Source: Gammaproteobacteria bacterium
GTDB taxonomy: Bacteria; Pseudomonadota; Gammaproteobacteria; Steroidobacterales; XN24
NCBI GenBank assembly: GCA_024640085.1
Contig: JAHEFR010000003.1
Coordinates: forward strand, 1 to 64,000
Length of the DNA: 64,000 nt
Direction of reading: 5' to 3'
Below, one piece after another: positions 18,701 to 27,405 of the stretch. The position numbers and the translations under genes were made by a program. How positions within the stretch are numbered: the stretch's first letter is position 1; the number at the start of each line of letters is the position of its first letter. The notes below the pieces were generated by a model. The model saw only the letters and a program-made list of their open reading frames with translations. It was not told the origin of the DNA and did no database searches.

Positions 18701-18849
18701 CCACAGTCATCGTCGGCGGTATGTCCGTCAGCACGATCTTTACCCTCGTCCTGCTCCCATGCCTGCTGCGTATCGGCGAGCGCTCCCTGGTCGCGAGCGG
18801 GGAGACGCCTCACCCGACCCGGCAGCCCGGACTGGAGCAGGCCGCGTGA
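15745..18849 (+). CDS. RND-family efflux pump, inner-membrane permease
   Basis: A 1034-residue protein with the AcrB/MdtBC-like RND layout: N-terminal helix, first periplasmic pore region (about 30-330), a helix bundle near 335-500 with GMVLDAAIVVLENI in TM4, a second periplasmic region (about 550-850) and a final helix bundle with GLVVNNAILLV. RND pumps use the proton gradient to expel substrates from the periplasm through a trimer. GAGG lies 8 nt before the ATG. The fusion-protein gene follows with a 4-bp or closer junction, but no TolC-like outer-membrane gene is in the window. The substrate cannot be read from sequence. Confidence 0.92.
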   Translation: MNLTKTALNNPAGLVVAVAMIAFLGIYSASKLPIQLFPDTEEPQLNIETRWRAASPREVESEILEPQEEVFQGLPGLKSLDSNANPGVSWVSLRFGLETDMQQMLIEVISRLNRLPPLPRDADAPIIHMGDGGGGGANQALSFFFVQLLPGTPGPIENFRPVIEELVKPRLESIDGVAGVAVTTGGLEQLQVVFDPYRAAELGVDIPTVAGIVGRANDASGGFVDVGRRQYTLRFAGRYTPEQLRELILEWRNGRPIRLGDIADVKVALADRADLSIQNGNPALAIRVDRENGANVLEALNGVKAAVAELRDGPLKEFGLTMHQSFDASVFIYRAVNLVTGNLFIGMFLAIGVLWWFLRKGRATLLVAIAIPVSLLATFMVLKLAGRTLNVISLAGLAFAVGMVLDAAIVVLENIVRLRERGESAPEASARGAQQVWGALLASTATTVAIFLPVIFLKDDAGQLFADLALTIAIAVSISLLVAVTVLPAAAQRWLKDIRLKDDHAGIWNRFAARLMALTGTSGRRWALIGTLMTVPVLATWMMMPQLDYLPPVKRDAVDAFFNFPPGANTDMIEDEIVDVVVRRLRPYMDGEKEPALKNYYILTWPGGGTLGIRALDQDKVKDLERLVREDITVGFPDTMTFASQGNLFGGFGGSRNISIMLQSRDTEALMEAGRLGMGLVQDALPGAQVQPWPGLEMAEPELRLTPQDQRIIEAGWTRGEIATIMRALGDGVWVGEHFDGEKRMDVILRADGWDNPEELANVPLATPSGTVMPLGELVDIERTVGPDRIHRVDRRRTLRLNVNPPERVSLETALNVIQNEVEPQLRDALPRDGAILYGGSADSLKTAIANMSENLLLAVLVLFILMSALFRSAKDSVLVLLCLPLATVGGVAAIQVLNLVTFQPLDLLSMIGFVILMGLVVNNAILLVHQTRVAEREGLSRADAVHQALRLRLRPIFMSTLTSIFGMLPLVLMPGTGSVIYRGLATVIVGGMSVSTIFTLVLLPCLLRIGERSLVASGETPHPTRQPGLEQAA

Positions 18850-18866
18850 AACCGGAGATCAACACC

Positions 18867-19970
18867 ATGCATGGCTATTTCCTGCCACGAATCGCCCTTG
18901 CCGCCGCCGGGGCACTGCTGATGACCTGGTCCCTGACAGCCCGGGCCCAGGAACCTCCGCCGGCCCCCGTCAGGGTCTCACTGGCCGAGGTCCGTAGCAT
19001 GGCCTCTACAGTGCTGGCGCCGGGGACAGTGGTCAGTCGCCAGGACGCTGCGGTCGCCGCCGAAGTGCCGGGACGACTCACCTGGGTGGCGGACGTGGGC
19101 GTGGAAGTGGAGGCCGGAGACGTGATTGCAAGGATCGACGATCATCGCCTCCAGCTCCAGCTCCAGGACAACGAGGCGACCATACGTCGGCTCGAGGCGT
19201 CCCTGGCGTATTCGGACAAGCAACTGACACGACAGCGGCAACTGGCCAGCCAGAATATTGCGGCGAAAAACGCCCTGGACGAGATCGAAGCCCAACGTGA
19301 CATGACCGCCCAGGACTTGGTCCAGGCGAGAGTCGCTCGCGACCAGACCCTCTACCAGATCGATAACTCATCCATCCGCGCGCCCTTCGGGGGGCGCATC
19401 GTCGAGCGTTACCGGGATGCGGGCGAGTATATCCAGGTAGGCGGGGAAGCAGCCAGGCTCGTGGACACCCGCAATGTCGAGGTCCGCGCGCAGGCGCCTT
19501 TGTCGGCGGCAGCCCACATCAGCGAAGGCATGGAGGTCAGCGTCAGGGAAGGGCAGCACGAGCGGCGCAGCCCGATTCGGGCTGTGATCCCCGTGGGCGA
19601 CGAGCGTTCGCGGATGATCGAGGTGAGGATCGCGCTGGACGGGGCCGATTGGGTCATCGGCTCCGCGGTCCGCGTGGCGCTGCCCGTAGAGGAACCGGTC
19701 GAGGTCGTGGCGGTGCCCAGGGACGCACTCGTCCTGAGGCAGAACGCCATCTTCGTGTTCAGGCTCAATGACGACGATACGGTGGACCAGGTGGCAGTGA
19801 CCACGGGTGTCGGAAGTGGCAGCTTCATCGAGGTGCGCGGCGAGATCCGCGGGGGCGATCCGGTTGTGATTCGGGGAGCCGAGCGCCTGCGCCCGGGCCA
19901 GCGGGTGATGATCGCCCGTGATGAAGCGGCCTCAGCGGAAGAACTCCGCCTGGTTCAACAGCAAACCTGA
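18867..19970 (+). CDS. RND efflux periplasmic adaptor (membrane fusion protein)
   Basis: A protein of about 367 residues with a signal peptide (about residues 1-28, ending ARAQ), a biotinyl-lipoyl-like domain (VAAEVPGRLTWV, GDVIARIDD), a coiled-coil hairpin (about 90-150) and beta-barrel segments (SIRAPFGGRIVERY). It would connect the pump encoded just upstream to an outer-membrane channel encoded elsewhere. The ATG at 18867 has GGAG 9 nt upstream; a GTG at 18846 overlapping the pump stop is an alternative. Permease-before-adaptor is the reverse of the commoner acrAB order. Confidence 0.9.
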   Translation: MHGYFLPRIALAAAGALLMTWSLTARAQEPPPAPVRVSLAEVRSMASTVLAPGTVVSRQDAAVAAEVPGRLTWVADVGVEVEAGDVIARIDDHRLQLQLQDNEATIRRLEASLAYSDKQLTRQRQLASQNIAAKNALDEIEAQRDMTAQDLVQARVARDQTLYQIDNSSIRAPFGGRIVERYRDAGEYIQVGGEAARLVDTRNVEVRAQAPLSAAAHISEGMEVSVREGQHERRSPIRAVIPVGDERSRMIEVRIALDGADWVIGSAVRVALPVEEPVEVVAVPRDALVLRQNAIFVFRLNDDDTVDQVAVTTGVGSGSFIEVRGEIRGGDPVVIRGAERLRPGQRVMIARDEAASAEELRLVQQQT

Positions 19971-19990
19971 CGTCACCGAACCCCGCCCCG

Positions 19991-20028
19991 CCGCCGCCTG
20001 ACTGGATGACCGCGCCGTCAGGCGGCGG
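19991..20028. repeat. 12-bp perfect inverted repeat after the RND genes
   Basis: Arms 19991-20002 and 20017-20028 are perfect complements with a 14-nt loop, 20 bp after the adaptor stop. The RNA stem would be very stable, but no T-run follows on either strand, so it may protect the transcript end or pause transcription rather than act as a canonical terminator. Confidence 0.55.
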
Positions 20029-20151
20029 TGCCTGTCCGCGCTCGGGACGCCTGCGAGTCACCGGGAAGCGCCGGGACCGCCATCTCAGACGTCAGGGAAC
20101 GCCCGTGACTCTTGGACTCTATAATCCGCGGCAGGGTAGCGGAGTACGTCC

Positions 20152-21774
20152 ATGTCCAGACGTGAGGCTTTCGATGCGGTCATCATCGGCGGTGGCCACA
20201 ATGGCCTGACCTGTGCCTGCTATCTCGCCGCGGGCGGGCTCAGCGTCAAGGTCATGGAGCGGAGAGGCGTCGTCGGGGGCGCGGCCGTCACTGAGGAGTT
20301 CCACCCCGGGTTTCGCAATTCCACCGCCAGCTATACGGTCAGTCTCCTCAATCCAAAAGTCATTCGTGACCTCAGACTGGCGGAGCACGGACTCAGGATA
20401 CTCGAGCGACCGATGTCCAACCTGCTGCCGCTGCCCAACGGCGACGCCCTCAGGGTGCCGTCGGATGAAGGGGAGTTTCGGCGGGAGGTGGCCCGGTTCT
20501 CAGCTGGTGATGCCGAACGACTGCCTGACTTCATAGGCATGATTGGGCGGGTAGCGGACGAGGTCCGGTCGCTGGTGCTGCAGACGCCGCCCTCGCCTGG
20601 GGGAGGCGTCACAGACCTCTGGCGGACTCTGAAGCTGGGCCTGGATCTGAGGCGCCTCGGGCCTGCGGGGCAGCGGGATCTTCACGAGATCTTTACCCGC
20701 AGCGCCGGCACGGTCCTGGACGACTGGTTCGAATCCAATCCCGTCAAAGCCCTGTACGGGTTTGATGCGGTAGTGGGCAATTACGCCAGCCCCTACAGCG
20801 AGGGTTCTGCCTATGTCCTGCTTCACCACGCATTCGGAGAGGTCAACGGCAGGCGCGGGGTCTGGGGGCACGCCGTCGGCGGGATGGGGTCCATCACCCA
20901 GGCCATGGCGGCCGAGGCCCGGCGTCTCGGCGTAGACATCGAAACTCATGCGGCTGTCTCCAGGGTCCGCATCGATCAGGGCCGCGCCGACGGCGTGCAC
21001 CTGGCGGACGGCCGCGAGATTTCCGCGCGGTCAGTGGTCGCCAACGTCAACCCGAAGCTGCTGTACCTGGATCTGATCGAGGACTCGGCCCTGGACCCGG
21101 AATTCCTGGGCCGCATCCGCAGGTATCGGTGCGGATCCGGTACCCTCAGAATGAATGTGGCGTTATCGGAGCTTCCGAGGTTCGACTGCCTGCGGGGAGA
21201 CGGACTTCAGGCTGGCCATCAGTCGGGCATCATCATCGGCCCGAGCCTCCAGTACATGGACCAGGCATGGATCGACGCCCGCAACTACGGGTGGTCGAGG
21301 AGCCCGGTGGTGGAGATGCTGATCCCCAGTACCATCGACGATACGCTCGCGCCGGAGGGACGGCATGTCGCGAGTCTTTTCTGCCAGCACTTCGCCCCCG
21401 AGCTTCCGGCCGGGCAGACCTGGGAGACCAACCGTGACGCGGCGGCGCAAACCGTGATCGACAAGGTCACCGAGTACGCTCCCAATTTCCGCGAAAGCAT
21501 ACTCGGCAAGGTCGTGCTCACCCCGGCCGACCTGGAGCAGGAATTCGGCCTCGTCGGCGGCGACATCTTCCATGGCGCCCTCGGTCTCGATCAGTTGTTC
21601 AGCGCGCGCCCTGTCCTTGGATACGGCGCCTATCGCGGTCCTGTCGAGGGACTGTACATGTGTGGGTCAGGCACCCACCCGGGGGGAGGCGTTACCGGGG
21701 CGCCCGGACACAATGCCGCCCGGGAGATCCTCCGTGATTTTCGCAAGTCCGGTGGGTGGAAGAAGGCGCAGTGA
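20152..21774 (+). CDS. FAD-dependent oxidoreductase, PYROXD2/phytoene-desaturase-like
   Basis: A 540-residue flavoprotein with an N-terminal dinucleotide-binding motif (VIIGGGHNGLTCACYLA), then ERRGVVGGAAVTEE. Near the C-terminus is the FAD-contacting CGSGTHPGGGVTGAPGHNAA typical of the COG1233 / PYROXD2 group. No signal peptide. These proteins resemble carotenoid desaturases, but no phytoene synthase or other carotenoid gene is near, so carotenoid function is not supported. The stop is 54 bp before the parvulin gene, so cotranscription with the following two genes is possible. Confidence 0.85.
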   Translation: MSRREAFDAVIIGGGHNGLTCACYLAAGGLSVKVMERRGVVGGAAVTEEFHPGFRNSTASYTVSLLNPKVIRDLRLAEHGLRILERPMSNLLPLPNGDALRVPSDEGEFRREVARFSAGDAERLPDFIGMIGRVADEVRSLVLQTPPSPGGGVTDLWRTLKLGLDLRRLGPAGQRDLHEIFTRSAGTVLDDWFESNPVKALYGFDAVVGNYASPYSEGSAYVLLHHAFGEVNGRRGVWGHAVGGMGSITQAMAAEARRLGVDIETHAAVSRVRIDQGRADGVHLADGREISARSVVANVNPKLLYLDLIEDSALDPEFLGRIRRYRCGSGTLRMNVALSELPRFDCLRGDGLQAGHQSGIIIGPSLQYMDQAWIDARNYGWSRSPVVEMLIPSTIDDTLAPEGRHVASLFCQHFAPELPAGQTWETNRDAAAQTVIDKVTEYAPNFRESILGKVVLTPADLEQEFGLVGGDIFHGALGLDQLFSARPVLGYGAYRGPVEGLYMCGSGTHPGGGVTGAPGHNAAREILRDFRKSGGWKKAQ

Positions 21775-21828
21775 GAAAATCCGACAGGGGTTGTTAGAAT
21801 GGCAGCTCACCACGGCAGGGGAATCTAG

Positions 21829-22107
21829 ATGACGACGGCAAGCGCAAGACACATCCTGGTGGAGAGCGAGACCGAGTGCCGGGACCTGATCTCGAAGATC
21901 GAATCTGGTGAGGACTTCGGCCAGCTCGCCGCGGCTCATTCCAAATGTCCTTCCGGTCGCCGCGGTGGCGAACTGGGCACCTTCGGCCGTGGCCAGATGG
22001 TCCCGGAATTCGACAAGGTCGTATTCGAAGGGGATCTCAACAAGCCCCTCGGCCCGGTGAAGACCCAGTTCGGTTACCACGTGGTCGAGGTCACGTCCCG
22101 ATCCTGA
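21829..22107 (+). CDS. ppiC: Parvulin-type peptidyl-prolyl cis-trans isomerase
   Basis: A 92-residue single-domain parvulin, matching the length of E. coli PpiC. It contains ARHILV, the GEDFGQLA segment, SGRRGGELGTFGRGQMVPEF and the terminal GYHVVEVTSR. No signal peptide, so it is cytoplasmic. It would speed proline isomerisation during folding. It sits 10 bp before the DJ-1/PfpI gene, likely in one transcript. Confidence 0.93.
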   Translation: MTTASARHILVESETECRDLISKIESGEDFGQLAAAHSKCPSGRRGGELGTFGRGQMVPEFDKVVFEGDLNKPLGPVKTQFGYHVVEVTSRS

Positions 22108-22117
22108 GCGAGGCCCT

Positions 22118-22819
22118 ATGGGAACCGGCGGCGATCGACTGATCCTGTTCGTCGTCACCAGTCACGGACGACTGGGCGACTTGGGAAAGCCCACGGGTTT
22201 CTACGTGCCCGAGGTCACTCATCCACACAGGGCCCTGGTCAATCGTGATTTCGCGGTGGAGTTCGCCAGTCCACGTGGCGGCAAACCGCCCATGGATCCG
22301 GGAAGCATACAGTCCAACGACGATGTCAGCCGCAAGTTCCTGGCTACCGAGACTTGGCGAGAGGCGTTGGACAACAGTATGCGCCCGGATCAGATCGACC
22401 CGGGTCGTTATCGCGCGATTTTCTTCGCCGGCGGGCACGGAACCATGTGGGACTTCCCGGAGGACGAGGGGCTGCGATCCATCGCGACCACCATATACAC
22501 GCGCGGCGGCGTGGTCGCCGCGGTCTGCCATGGGCCGGCAGCGCTGATCAACATCAGGATCGGAGACGAGTTCCTAGTGGCCGGGAAGACCGTTACCTGC
22601 TTCACTAACGAAGAAGAGACTGCGGTTGCCCTGGCCGACGTCGTGCCGTTCCTCCTCGAAGACCGGCTGAAGGAGCGCGGCGCCACTATTATCCCGGCCG
22701 CTCCGTTTCAACCGCAGGTGGTGACCTCGGAGCGTCTGGTGACCGGCCAGAACCCGGCTTCTGCCGAGGGCGTCGGGCTGGCCATTGCGAGACTGCTGGA
22801 CAGCAGCCCCGCATGTTGA
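22118..22819 (+). CDS. DJ-1/PfpI superfamily protein
   Basis: A 233-residue protein with the class I amidotransferase-like fold signature: AIFFAGGHGTMWDF, then VAAVCHGPAALI with the nucleophile-elbow cysteine, and a late LVTGQNPAS. It resembles the HchA/Hsp31-like and YDR533C-like glyoxalase/chaperone group (about 230 residues). A role in methylglyoxal detoxification or protein repair is known for relatives but inferred here. No signal peptide. It closely follows the parvulin gene. Confidence 0.87.
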   Translation: MGTGGDRLILFVVTSHGRLGDLGKPTGFYVPEVTHPHRALVNRDFAVEFASPRGGKPPMDPGSIQSNDDVSRKFLATETWREALDNSMRPDQIDPGRYRAIFFAGGHGTMWDFPEDEGLRSIATTIYTRGGVVAAVCHGPAALINIRIGDEFLVAGKTVTCFTNEEETAVALADVVPFLLEDRLKERGATIIPAAPFQPQVVTSERLVTGQNPASAEGVGLAIARLLDSSPAC

Positions 22820-23098
22820 ACGTCTTTACGGCAGAGGTGCTGCCTTGCTCCCGAGACTGGTCGGCGCCGTTGGCCCCCGTGCTGGCCCTGCGGGAGCGCC
22901 TCGGTGGAGCTCGATCGTCACCCCTCGCTTCGGGGATTTACCAGCCGCTCCGGGGTCCTCACAGGCGCTGGAAACGGCCGCTAAGGGTACCTGTCCCCTC
23001 CTCCGACAGCCGACCCGGCAAGTTCCAGTTTCGTATTGGTGTCGTCGGCGACGGATGTAAAGCAGTTCACTCCGGGTTGCCGGGAGTTATCGTTGCCC
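22820..23098. other. Gap with no recognisable gene
   Basis: No coding frame is convincing. There is a short stem near 22922-22937 (CCCC...GGGG around a small loop) and a GGGTTGCCGGG segment near 23073, neither followed by a T-run. The far end carries the candidate promoter of the lipoprotein gene. Confidence 0.4.
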
Positions 23099-23127
23099 TT
23101 GATATGGCCCCGCGTATCAGCTAATTT
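23099..23127 (+). promoter_or_regulatory. Candidate sigma70 promoter of the Lpp-like gene
   Basis: TTGATA (23099-23104) and TAATTT (23122-23127) are separated by 17 bp. The -35 matches consensus at five of six bases; the -10 keeps only the first T, second A and last T. It would give a leader of about 75 nt for the lipoprotein mRNA. Confidence 0.35.
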
Positions 23128-23207
23128 GACGCCGTCGGGGCTCACGAAGCACGCCGGCTGTCCTTAGTCCTGCCCCGATGAATTTCGTTTATCCGGAGAT
23201 ATCTCAA

Positions 23208-23528
23208 ATGATGAAAAAGGTTGCTCTCACTGCTGCTCTGATGATGGTCGTCGGCCTGTCAGGCTGCGCCAGCACGGACAGCGTCAAGAAGGCTCAGGCC
23301 ACTGCTGACGAGGCCAAGTCTCTCGCCCAGCAGGCGTCCTCCGACGCGACTGCCGCGAAGTCCACTGCTGATTCCGCCGCCAGCGCCGCCGCAGACGCCA
23401 AGCGTATGGCCGCCAACGCTCAGAACACCGCTAACAGCGCCGCCCAGGCCGCTGCCGCAGCCCAGAGCTGCTGCGACGCCAACTCGGAGAAGCTGGAGCG
23501 CATGTTCAAGAAGTCCATGTCCAAGTAA
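23208..23528 (+). CDS. Lpp/OprI-type alanine-zipper outer-membrane lipoprotein
   Basis: A 106-residue lipoprotein. A signal peptide ends in the lipobox LSGC, giving a lipidated Cys at about residue 19. The mature part is an Ala-rich heptad coiled coil (about 30-85) as in OprI and Lpp, which trimerise. The sequence ends in Lys (KSMSK), the residue through which Lpp is attached to peptidoglycan, so covalent anchoring is plausible. An adjacent Cys-Cys pair precedes the C-terminal helix. The ATG at 23208 follows GGAG by 9 nt; a second ATG is the next codon. A strong terminator follows, fitting an abundant, singly transcribed mRNA. Confidence 0.88.
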   Translation: MMKKVALTAALMMVVGLSGCASTDSVKKAQATADEAKSLAQQASSDATAAKSTADSAASAAADAKRMAANAQNTANSAAQAAAAAQSCCDANSEKLERMFKKSMSK

Positions 23529-23550
23529 CGGGGACTTCTGGTCAACAGGG

Positions 23551-23586
23551 AAGCCGCGGCCCTCTGGGTCGCGGCTTTCTTTTTTG
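23551..23586 (+). terminator. Rho-independent terminator of the Lpp-like gene
   Basis: AAGCCGCG (23551-23558) pairs with CGCGGCTT around a GCCCTCTGGGT loop and is followed by CTTTTTT. It begins 22 bp after the lipoprotein stop codon. Confidence 0.85.
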
Positions 23587-23674
23587 CCTCTGGAAACCCT
23601 GCGGCCGGCAAGGGCCTATTGACCCTCCGGCCCCTACTCCGTAGGCTCTGCGGAGCATCAAGTGGGGCAGCACT

Positions 23675-24238
23675 ATGTCTATGCGCGTGAGCTTCGATAT
23701 CAGCGACAGGGACCTGTCGCACTTCCGTGAATGTATGCAGCGGGCCCGGGAAGCCGTCAGGGACGCCGAGGACTCCGAGATTATCGAAGCCGCGGAGGAA
23801 TTATTCGAGGAGGTCAAAGGCGCCAAGGCTCCGGCCTTCGTGCGTGACCGGCTGGAGCGCCTCGAATCCATGGTGAACATGGTCCGCGACGACGAGTGGT
23901 CCCTGCCAGCAGCTCAGCGGCAGAGGGTCTTGTCCGCCCTCGTGTATTTCTGCGATCCCGAGGACCTGATCCCGGACAGTATCCCGGGCCTGGGTTATCT
24001 CGACGACGCCATCATGATCGAGCTCGTGTTCCGCGAACTGAAACACGAGATAGAGGCCTACGACGATTTCACGAAATGGCGAACGGCATCCGACAAGGGC
24101 TTTCATATCAAGCGGGACGCAGAGTCGCGCTCGAAACGGATTGCCGTCAGGCGCGACAAGCTTTTCCAGCGCATCGAACGCCGCAAGGCCAAGGACGAGG
24201 AAGACCGAGCCAAGGGCAAGCGTCCGGAACTGTTCTGA
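23675..24238 (+). CDS. YkvA-family protein (DUF1232)
   Basis: A 187-residue soluble protein. The DUF1232 signature YFCDPEDLIPDSIPGLGYLDDA lies near residues 90-110 and is followed by a charged helical C-terminus rich in Lys/Arg/Glu. Most YkvA proteins carry membrane helices at this motif; this longer form looks soluble. Function of the family is unknown. It lies 90 bp upstream of the ParA-type gene and may be cotranscribed. Confidence 0.8.
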   Translation: MSMRVSFDISDRDLSHFRECMQRAREAVRDAEDSEIIEAAEELFEEVKGAKAPAFVRDRLERLESMVNMVRDDEWSLPAAQRQRVLSALVYFCDPEDLIPDSIPGLGYLDDAIMIELVFRELKHEIEAYDDFTKWRTASDKGFHIKRDAESRSKRIAVRRDKLFQRIERRKAKDEEDRAKGKRPELF

Positions 24239-24329
24239 TGCGGCGGAACCGGGGCTGGATAGCTTGATGCATCCCCCGGGCTCCGCAAGGCTGCGCTGCC
24301 ATAGAGCGACCCTGGGAACGGTCACCTAG

Positions 24330-25103
24330 ATGAGACGGGTGGTATTCAATCAGAAGGGCGGTGTGGGCAAGTCCAGCATCACCGCCAATCTGGCCGCTAT
24401 CAGCGCCAGCCGCGGCATTCCCACGCTGCTGGTAGACCTGGACCCCCAGGCCAACTCCTCCCAGTACCTCCTGGGCGAGGCCTATGACGACGCCCCGGCG
24501 GGGATCACCGAATTCTTCCGGGACTGCCTGGGATTTCGGTTGTTGGCGGACGACCCGTCGGCGTATGTCACCTATACGGATTTCGAAGACCTCGCCGTGA
24601 TCCACTCAGGACCCGAGCTTACGGAACTGGAACCCAAGCTGGCAGCCAAGCACAAGATATACAAGTTGCGGGACACGCTGCTGCGTCTGGAAAGCCAGTT
24701 CGATGCCATCTACATCGATACGCCCCCCGCCTTCAATTTTTTCACGCTGTCTGCGCTGATCGCCGCCGAAGGATGCCTGATCCCGTTCGACTGCGACGAT
24801 TTCTCCCGACGGGCGCTCTACCGGCTTCTCGAGAACGTAGAGGAGACCCGCGGAGACCACAATCCGGATCTGCACGTCGAGGGCATCGTCATCAACCAGT
24901 TCATGTCGAGGGCCAAGTTACCGGCCCGGCTGGTGGAGGAGCTTTGCAACGAGGGGCTCCCCGTGCTGGCGACACGGCTCTCGAGCTCGGTGAAGATGCG
25001 CGAGTCCCATGAGCGCGCCATGCCGCTTGTGCACATGGCGCCACGACACAAGCTGACTGAGCAGTTTGTCGCGCTTTTCGACGAACTCGGCGACGACATC
25101 TGA
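24330..25103 (+). CDS. ParA-family ATPase
   Basis: A 257-residue P-loop ATPase of the ParA/MinD/Soj class with the deviant Walker A motif KGGVGKSS near residue 10, LLVDLDPQANSS (Walker A') and YIDTPPAFN (Walker B). Such proteins position DNA or protein cargo in the cell. No parB or parS site is adjacent, so this is probably an orphan positioning ATPase rather than the main chromosome partition system. The preceding YkvA-like gene is its only close neighbour on this strand; the pyrophosphatase gene is convergent 19 bp downstream. Confidence 0.9.
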   Translation: MRRVVFNQKGGVGKSSITANLAAISASRGIPTLLVDLDPQANSSQYLLGEAYDDAPAGITEFFRDCLGFRLLADDPSAYVTYTDFEDLAVIHSGPELTELEPKLAAKHKIYKLRDTLLRLESQFDAIYIDTPPAFNFFTLSALIAAEGCLIPFDCDDFSRRALYRLLENVEETRGDHNPDLHVEGIVINQFMSRAKLPARLVEELCNEGLPVLATRLSSSVKMRESHERAMPLVHMAPRHKLTEQFVALFDELGDDI

Positions 25104-25122
25104 CGCCCTCCGCCCCTCCGGC

Positions 25123-25791
25123 TTACGACCGCCCGAACATCCGCGCTTCGGCTTTTTCCCAGGCCCGCCGCTGCGCGCCGAAATGCTGTTCGTAGTCAGC
25201 CATGGCCGCCTCGATTACCCGGGCCGCCTGGCCGGGTCCGTAGGTGCCGGTGATACGGATGGAGGAGTCCATCCCGTCGGTCATCTTATAGGTGCCGAAA
25301 TAATGCTTCAGGCGCTGGATGAGCACATCCGGCAGATCTTCGATCTCGTTCGCCCCGCTCCAGATGTAGTCGTTGCTCAGGACGGCGATGATCTTGTCAT
25401 CGGCCTCGCCGCCATCGAGCATCTGGATGCCTCCGATCACCCGTGCATCGATGAGGATGCCACCGCGATCAATTCGCCGTTCGCTGATCACGCAGATGTC
25501 CAGGGGATCACCGTCGGCGACTTTCGCTTCGGGCGTGAGGCTGCAGACGCGCTCAGCGCAATAGGTCCGCGGGATGAATCCGTATAGGGCCGGCGGCTGG
25601 GCTGAAGTGCGCTGGGGCCTGTCCACGATGGTGTAGCCCGTTTCCTTGTCGACCTCGTATTTGACCAGGTCGAATGGCGTAATCTCGATGAATGCGCGCA
25701 CCTGTAGCGGCGGCGCCTTGCCGGGCGACAGGCCGTGCCATGGATGGGGGCGCCAGCCATGATATTCCACTCGATCGTTTTCATCCGACAC
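25123..25791 (-). CDS. ppa: Inorganic pyrophosphatase
   Basis: A protein of about 222 residues of the soluble family I type, which splits pyrophosphate to phosphate. The metal-binding signature [10 protein letters not shown] is present, with further acidic residues in [12 protein letters not shown] and a YKMTD segment. I chose the GTG at 25791 because GGAGG (complement 25800-25804) lies 8 nt upstream; a reading from 25833 would put that ribosome-binding site inside the gene. It is longer than E. coli Ppa (about 175), with extra N-terminal sequence ([11 protein letters not shown]). Confidence 0.87.
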   Translation of the reverse strand: MSDENDRVEYHGWRPHPWHGLSPGKAPPLQVRAFIEITPFDLVKYEVDKETGYTIVDRPQRTSAQPPALYGFIPRTYCAERVCSLTPEAKVADGDPLDICVISERRIDRGGILIDARVIGGIQMLDGGEADDKIIAVLSNDYIWSGANEIEDLPDVLIQRLKHYFGTYKMTDGMDSSIRITGTYGPGQAARVIEAAMADYEQHFGAQRRAWEKAEARMFGRS

Positions 25792-25883
25792 GTCGATCAC
25801 CTCCGCATTCCACCGGTTCCGGCGCCAACCCACCCGATCGGGCGAGTATCAGGCCGGAATATTGTACGTCCCCGGGAATCCGC

Positions 25884-26471
25884 GTGCGAAGTCGGCGCGA
25901 ATTAGCCGTGACAGTCGTCGGAGCCATACTCATCAGCAAGCTGGTCAACATCGTCGCATTCCAAACGGTCTGGTTCGCCAGCGTCCTCGGCGCGGCCAAT
26001 GGGTGGCCGTGGTTGGGGACGCTTTGTCTCGCGCCTTTTCTCGTCTGGCAGCTTTCCACCAGCAGAGACCCGACCTATGACCGCAACGCTCTTTTGCTCA
26101 TGGGCGCGGCCGGCCTGATTGTCGACAGCGCCTATCCGCTGGCTGGCGTAGCGAGCTACGCCTCGCCATGGCCTTCGCCGCGTCTGGCACCGGTCTGGCT
26201 GTTGATGATGTGGCTGAATCTCGCACTCACGATGAACCAGTCGCTTGCCTGGCTGCGGGGCCGCTACCTGCTGGCGGCGTTGTTCGGCGGTCTCGGCGGC
26301 GGACTTTCCTACTGGGCCGGCTGGCGGCTAGGGGCTGTGGAATTTCTCTGGCCGCCATGGGCGGCGGCCTGCCTAATCGGTCTGGTCTGGGCTATCTTGC
26401 TACCGCTGGCCTACGCCTTCCTCGAGCGGTCGGCTCCGATCAGTACCGAATCAGCGCAGAGCCCCAGGTAA
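25884..26471 (+). CDS. DUF2878 family membrane protein
   Basis: A protein of about 195 residues with five or six hydrophobic helices. It carries the family features [16 protein letters not shown], a short LIVDS segment and [15 protein letters not shown], which I recognise as DUF2878 (inner membrane, function unknown). The true start is uncertain: GTG at 25884 (after CCCGGGAATCC) or GTG at 25908; upstream sequence is Arg/Pro-rich. Its 3' end overlaps the convergent fabH by 32 bp. Confidence 0.7.
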   Translation: MRSRRELAVTVVGAILISKLVNIVAFQTVWFASVLGAANGWPWLGTLCLAPFLVWQLSTSRDPTYDRNALLLMGAAGLIVDSAYPLAGVASYASPWPSPRLAPVWLLMMWLNLALTMNQSLAWLRGRYLLAALFGGLGGGLSYWAGWRLGAVEFLWPPWAAACLIGLVWAILLPLAYAFLERSAPISTESAQSPR

Positions 26472-27405
26472 AGCCGCCGCCGAAGGCCTCGAGCAGCAGT
26501 AGTTCGCCGCGCTTGATCCGACCGTCCCTGACCGCGAGATCAAGGGCCATGGGGACCGACGCCGTGGACGTATTGCCGTGTTCGTGCACGGTGACGATCA
26601 CCCGCTCCAAAGGCATGTCCAGCTTGCGGGCAGTGGCCCGGATGATCCGCATGTTGGCCTGATGGGGAATCAGCCAGTCGATGTCATGCTTGTCCAGGTT
26701 GTTGGCCGCCAGCGTCTCATCGACGATCCTTCCCAGCGTACTGACGGCGACCTTGAAGACCTCGTTGCCTTTCATCACCAGCGTGTCAGTGCCCGCCAGG
26801 AAGTCCTTGGACTTCTTCGAAACCCCGGAAGGGAAATACAGCAGGTCCTTGTACTTACCGTCCGCGTGCAGGTGGGTGGAGATTATTCCGGCCTCCTCGT
26901 CGGCCCGGAGCACCACCGCGCCCGCGCCGTCGCCGAATAGAACGCAGGTTGACCTGTCGGTCCAGTCCACCATCCGCGAGATCGTCTCGGCGCCTATCAC
27001 AAGGGCAGTCCTGATCTCGCCGGTGCGGATGAACTTGTCGGCGATTCCCAGAGCGTAGATGAATCCTGTGCACGCAGCCTCCACGCTGAACGCCGCGCAC
27101 CCATGGATGCCCAGCCTCGCCTGCAAGAGACAGCCGACGTTCGGAAAAACCTGGTCGGGCGTCGTGGTCCCGACCACGACCATGTCGATATCCTTCGCCG
27201 TGACGCCGGCAGCCTTCATGGCCCGCCGCGCTGCGACCTCCGACATGTCGCAGGTAGTCTCATCGTCTGCTGCGATATGGCGCCGCTCGATCCCGGTGCG
27301 GGCGCGGATCCACTCGTCGGTGGTATCCACCATTTTCTCCAGGTCGGCATTGGTAAGTATGCGCTCCGGAAGATACCGACCTGTCCCGATAATTCGCGAA
27401 TACAT
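26440..27405 (-). CDS. fabH: Beta-ketoacyl-ACP synthase III
   Basis: A 321-residue condensing enzyme that joins acetyl-CoA to malonyl-ACP and starts fatty acid synthesis. The catalytic Cys lies in [12 protein letters not shown], His in [11 protein letters not shown] and Asn in EHGNTSTAS, completing the Cys-His-Asn triad. Full length. The ATG overlaps the plsX stop (ATGA), so the two are translationally coupled. In E. coli fabD follows fabH; here the next gene is convergent and fabD is absent from the window. Confidence 0.97.
   Translation of the reverse strand: MYSRIIGTGRYLPERILTNADLEKMVDTTDEWIRARTGIERRHIAADDETTCDMSEVAARRAMKAAGVTAKDIDMVVVGTTTPDQVFPNVGCLLQARLGIHGCAAFSVEAACTGFIYALGIADKFIRTGEIRTALVIGAETISRMVDWTDRSTCVLFGDGAGAVVLRADEEAGIISTHLHADGKYKDLLYFPSGVSKKSKDFLAGTDTLVMKGNEVFKVAVSTLGRIVDETLAANNLDKHDIDWLIPHQANMRIIRATARKLDMPLERVIVTVHEHGNTSTASVPMALDLAVRDGRIKRGELLLLEAFGGGFTWGSALIRY

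Noticed and set aside
20152-21774. Carotenoid desaturase (CrtI) assignment
   Set aside because: The sequence fits the PYROXD2-like branch better and no other carotenoid gene is nearby.
24330-25103. Chromosomal parA of a parABS system
   Set aside because: No parB gene or parS-like palindrome is adjacent, and the neighbours are unrelated to replication.
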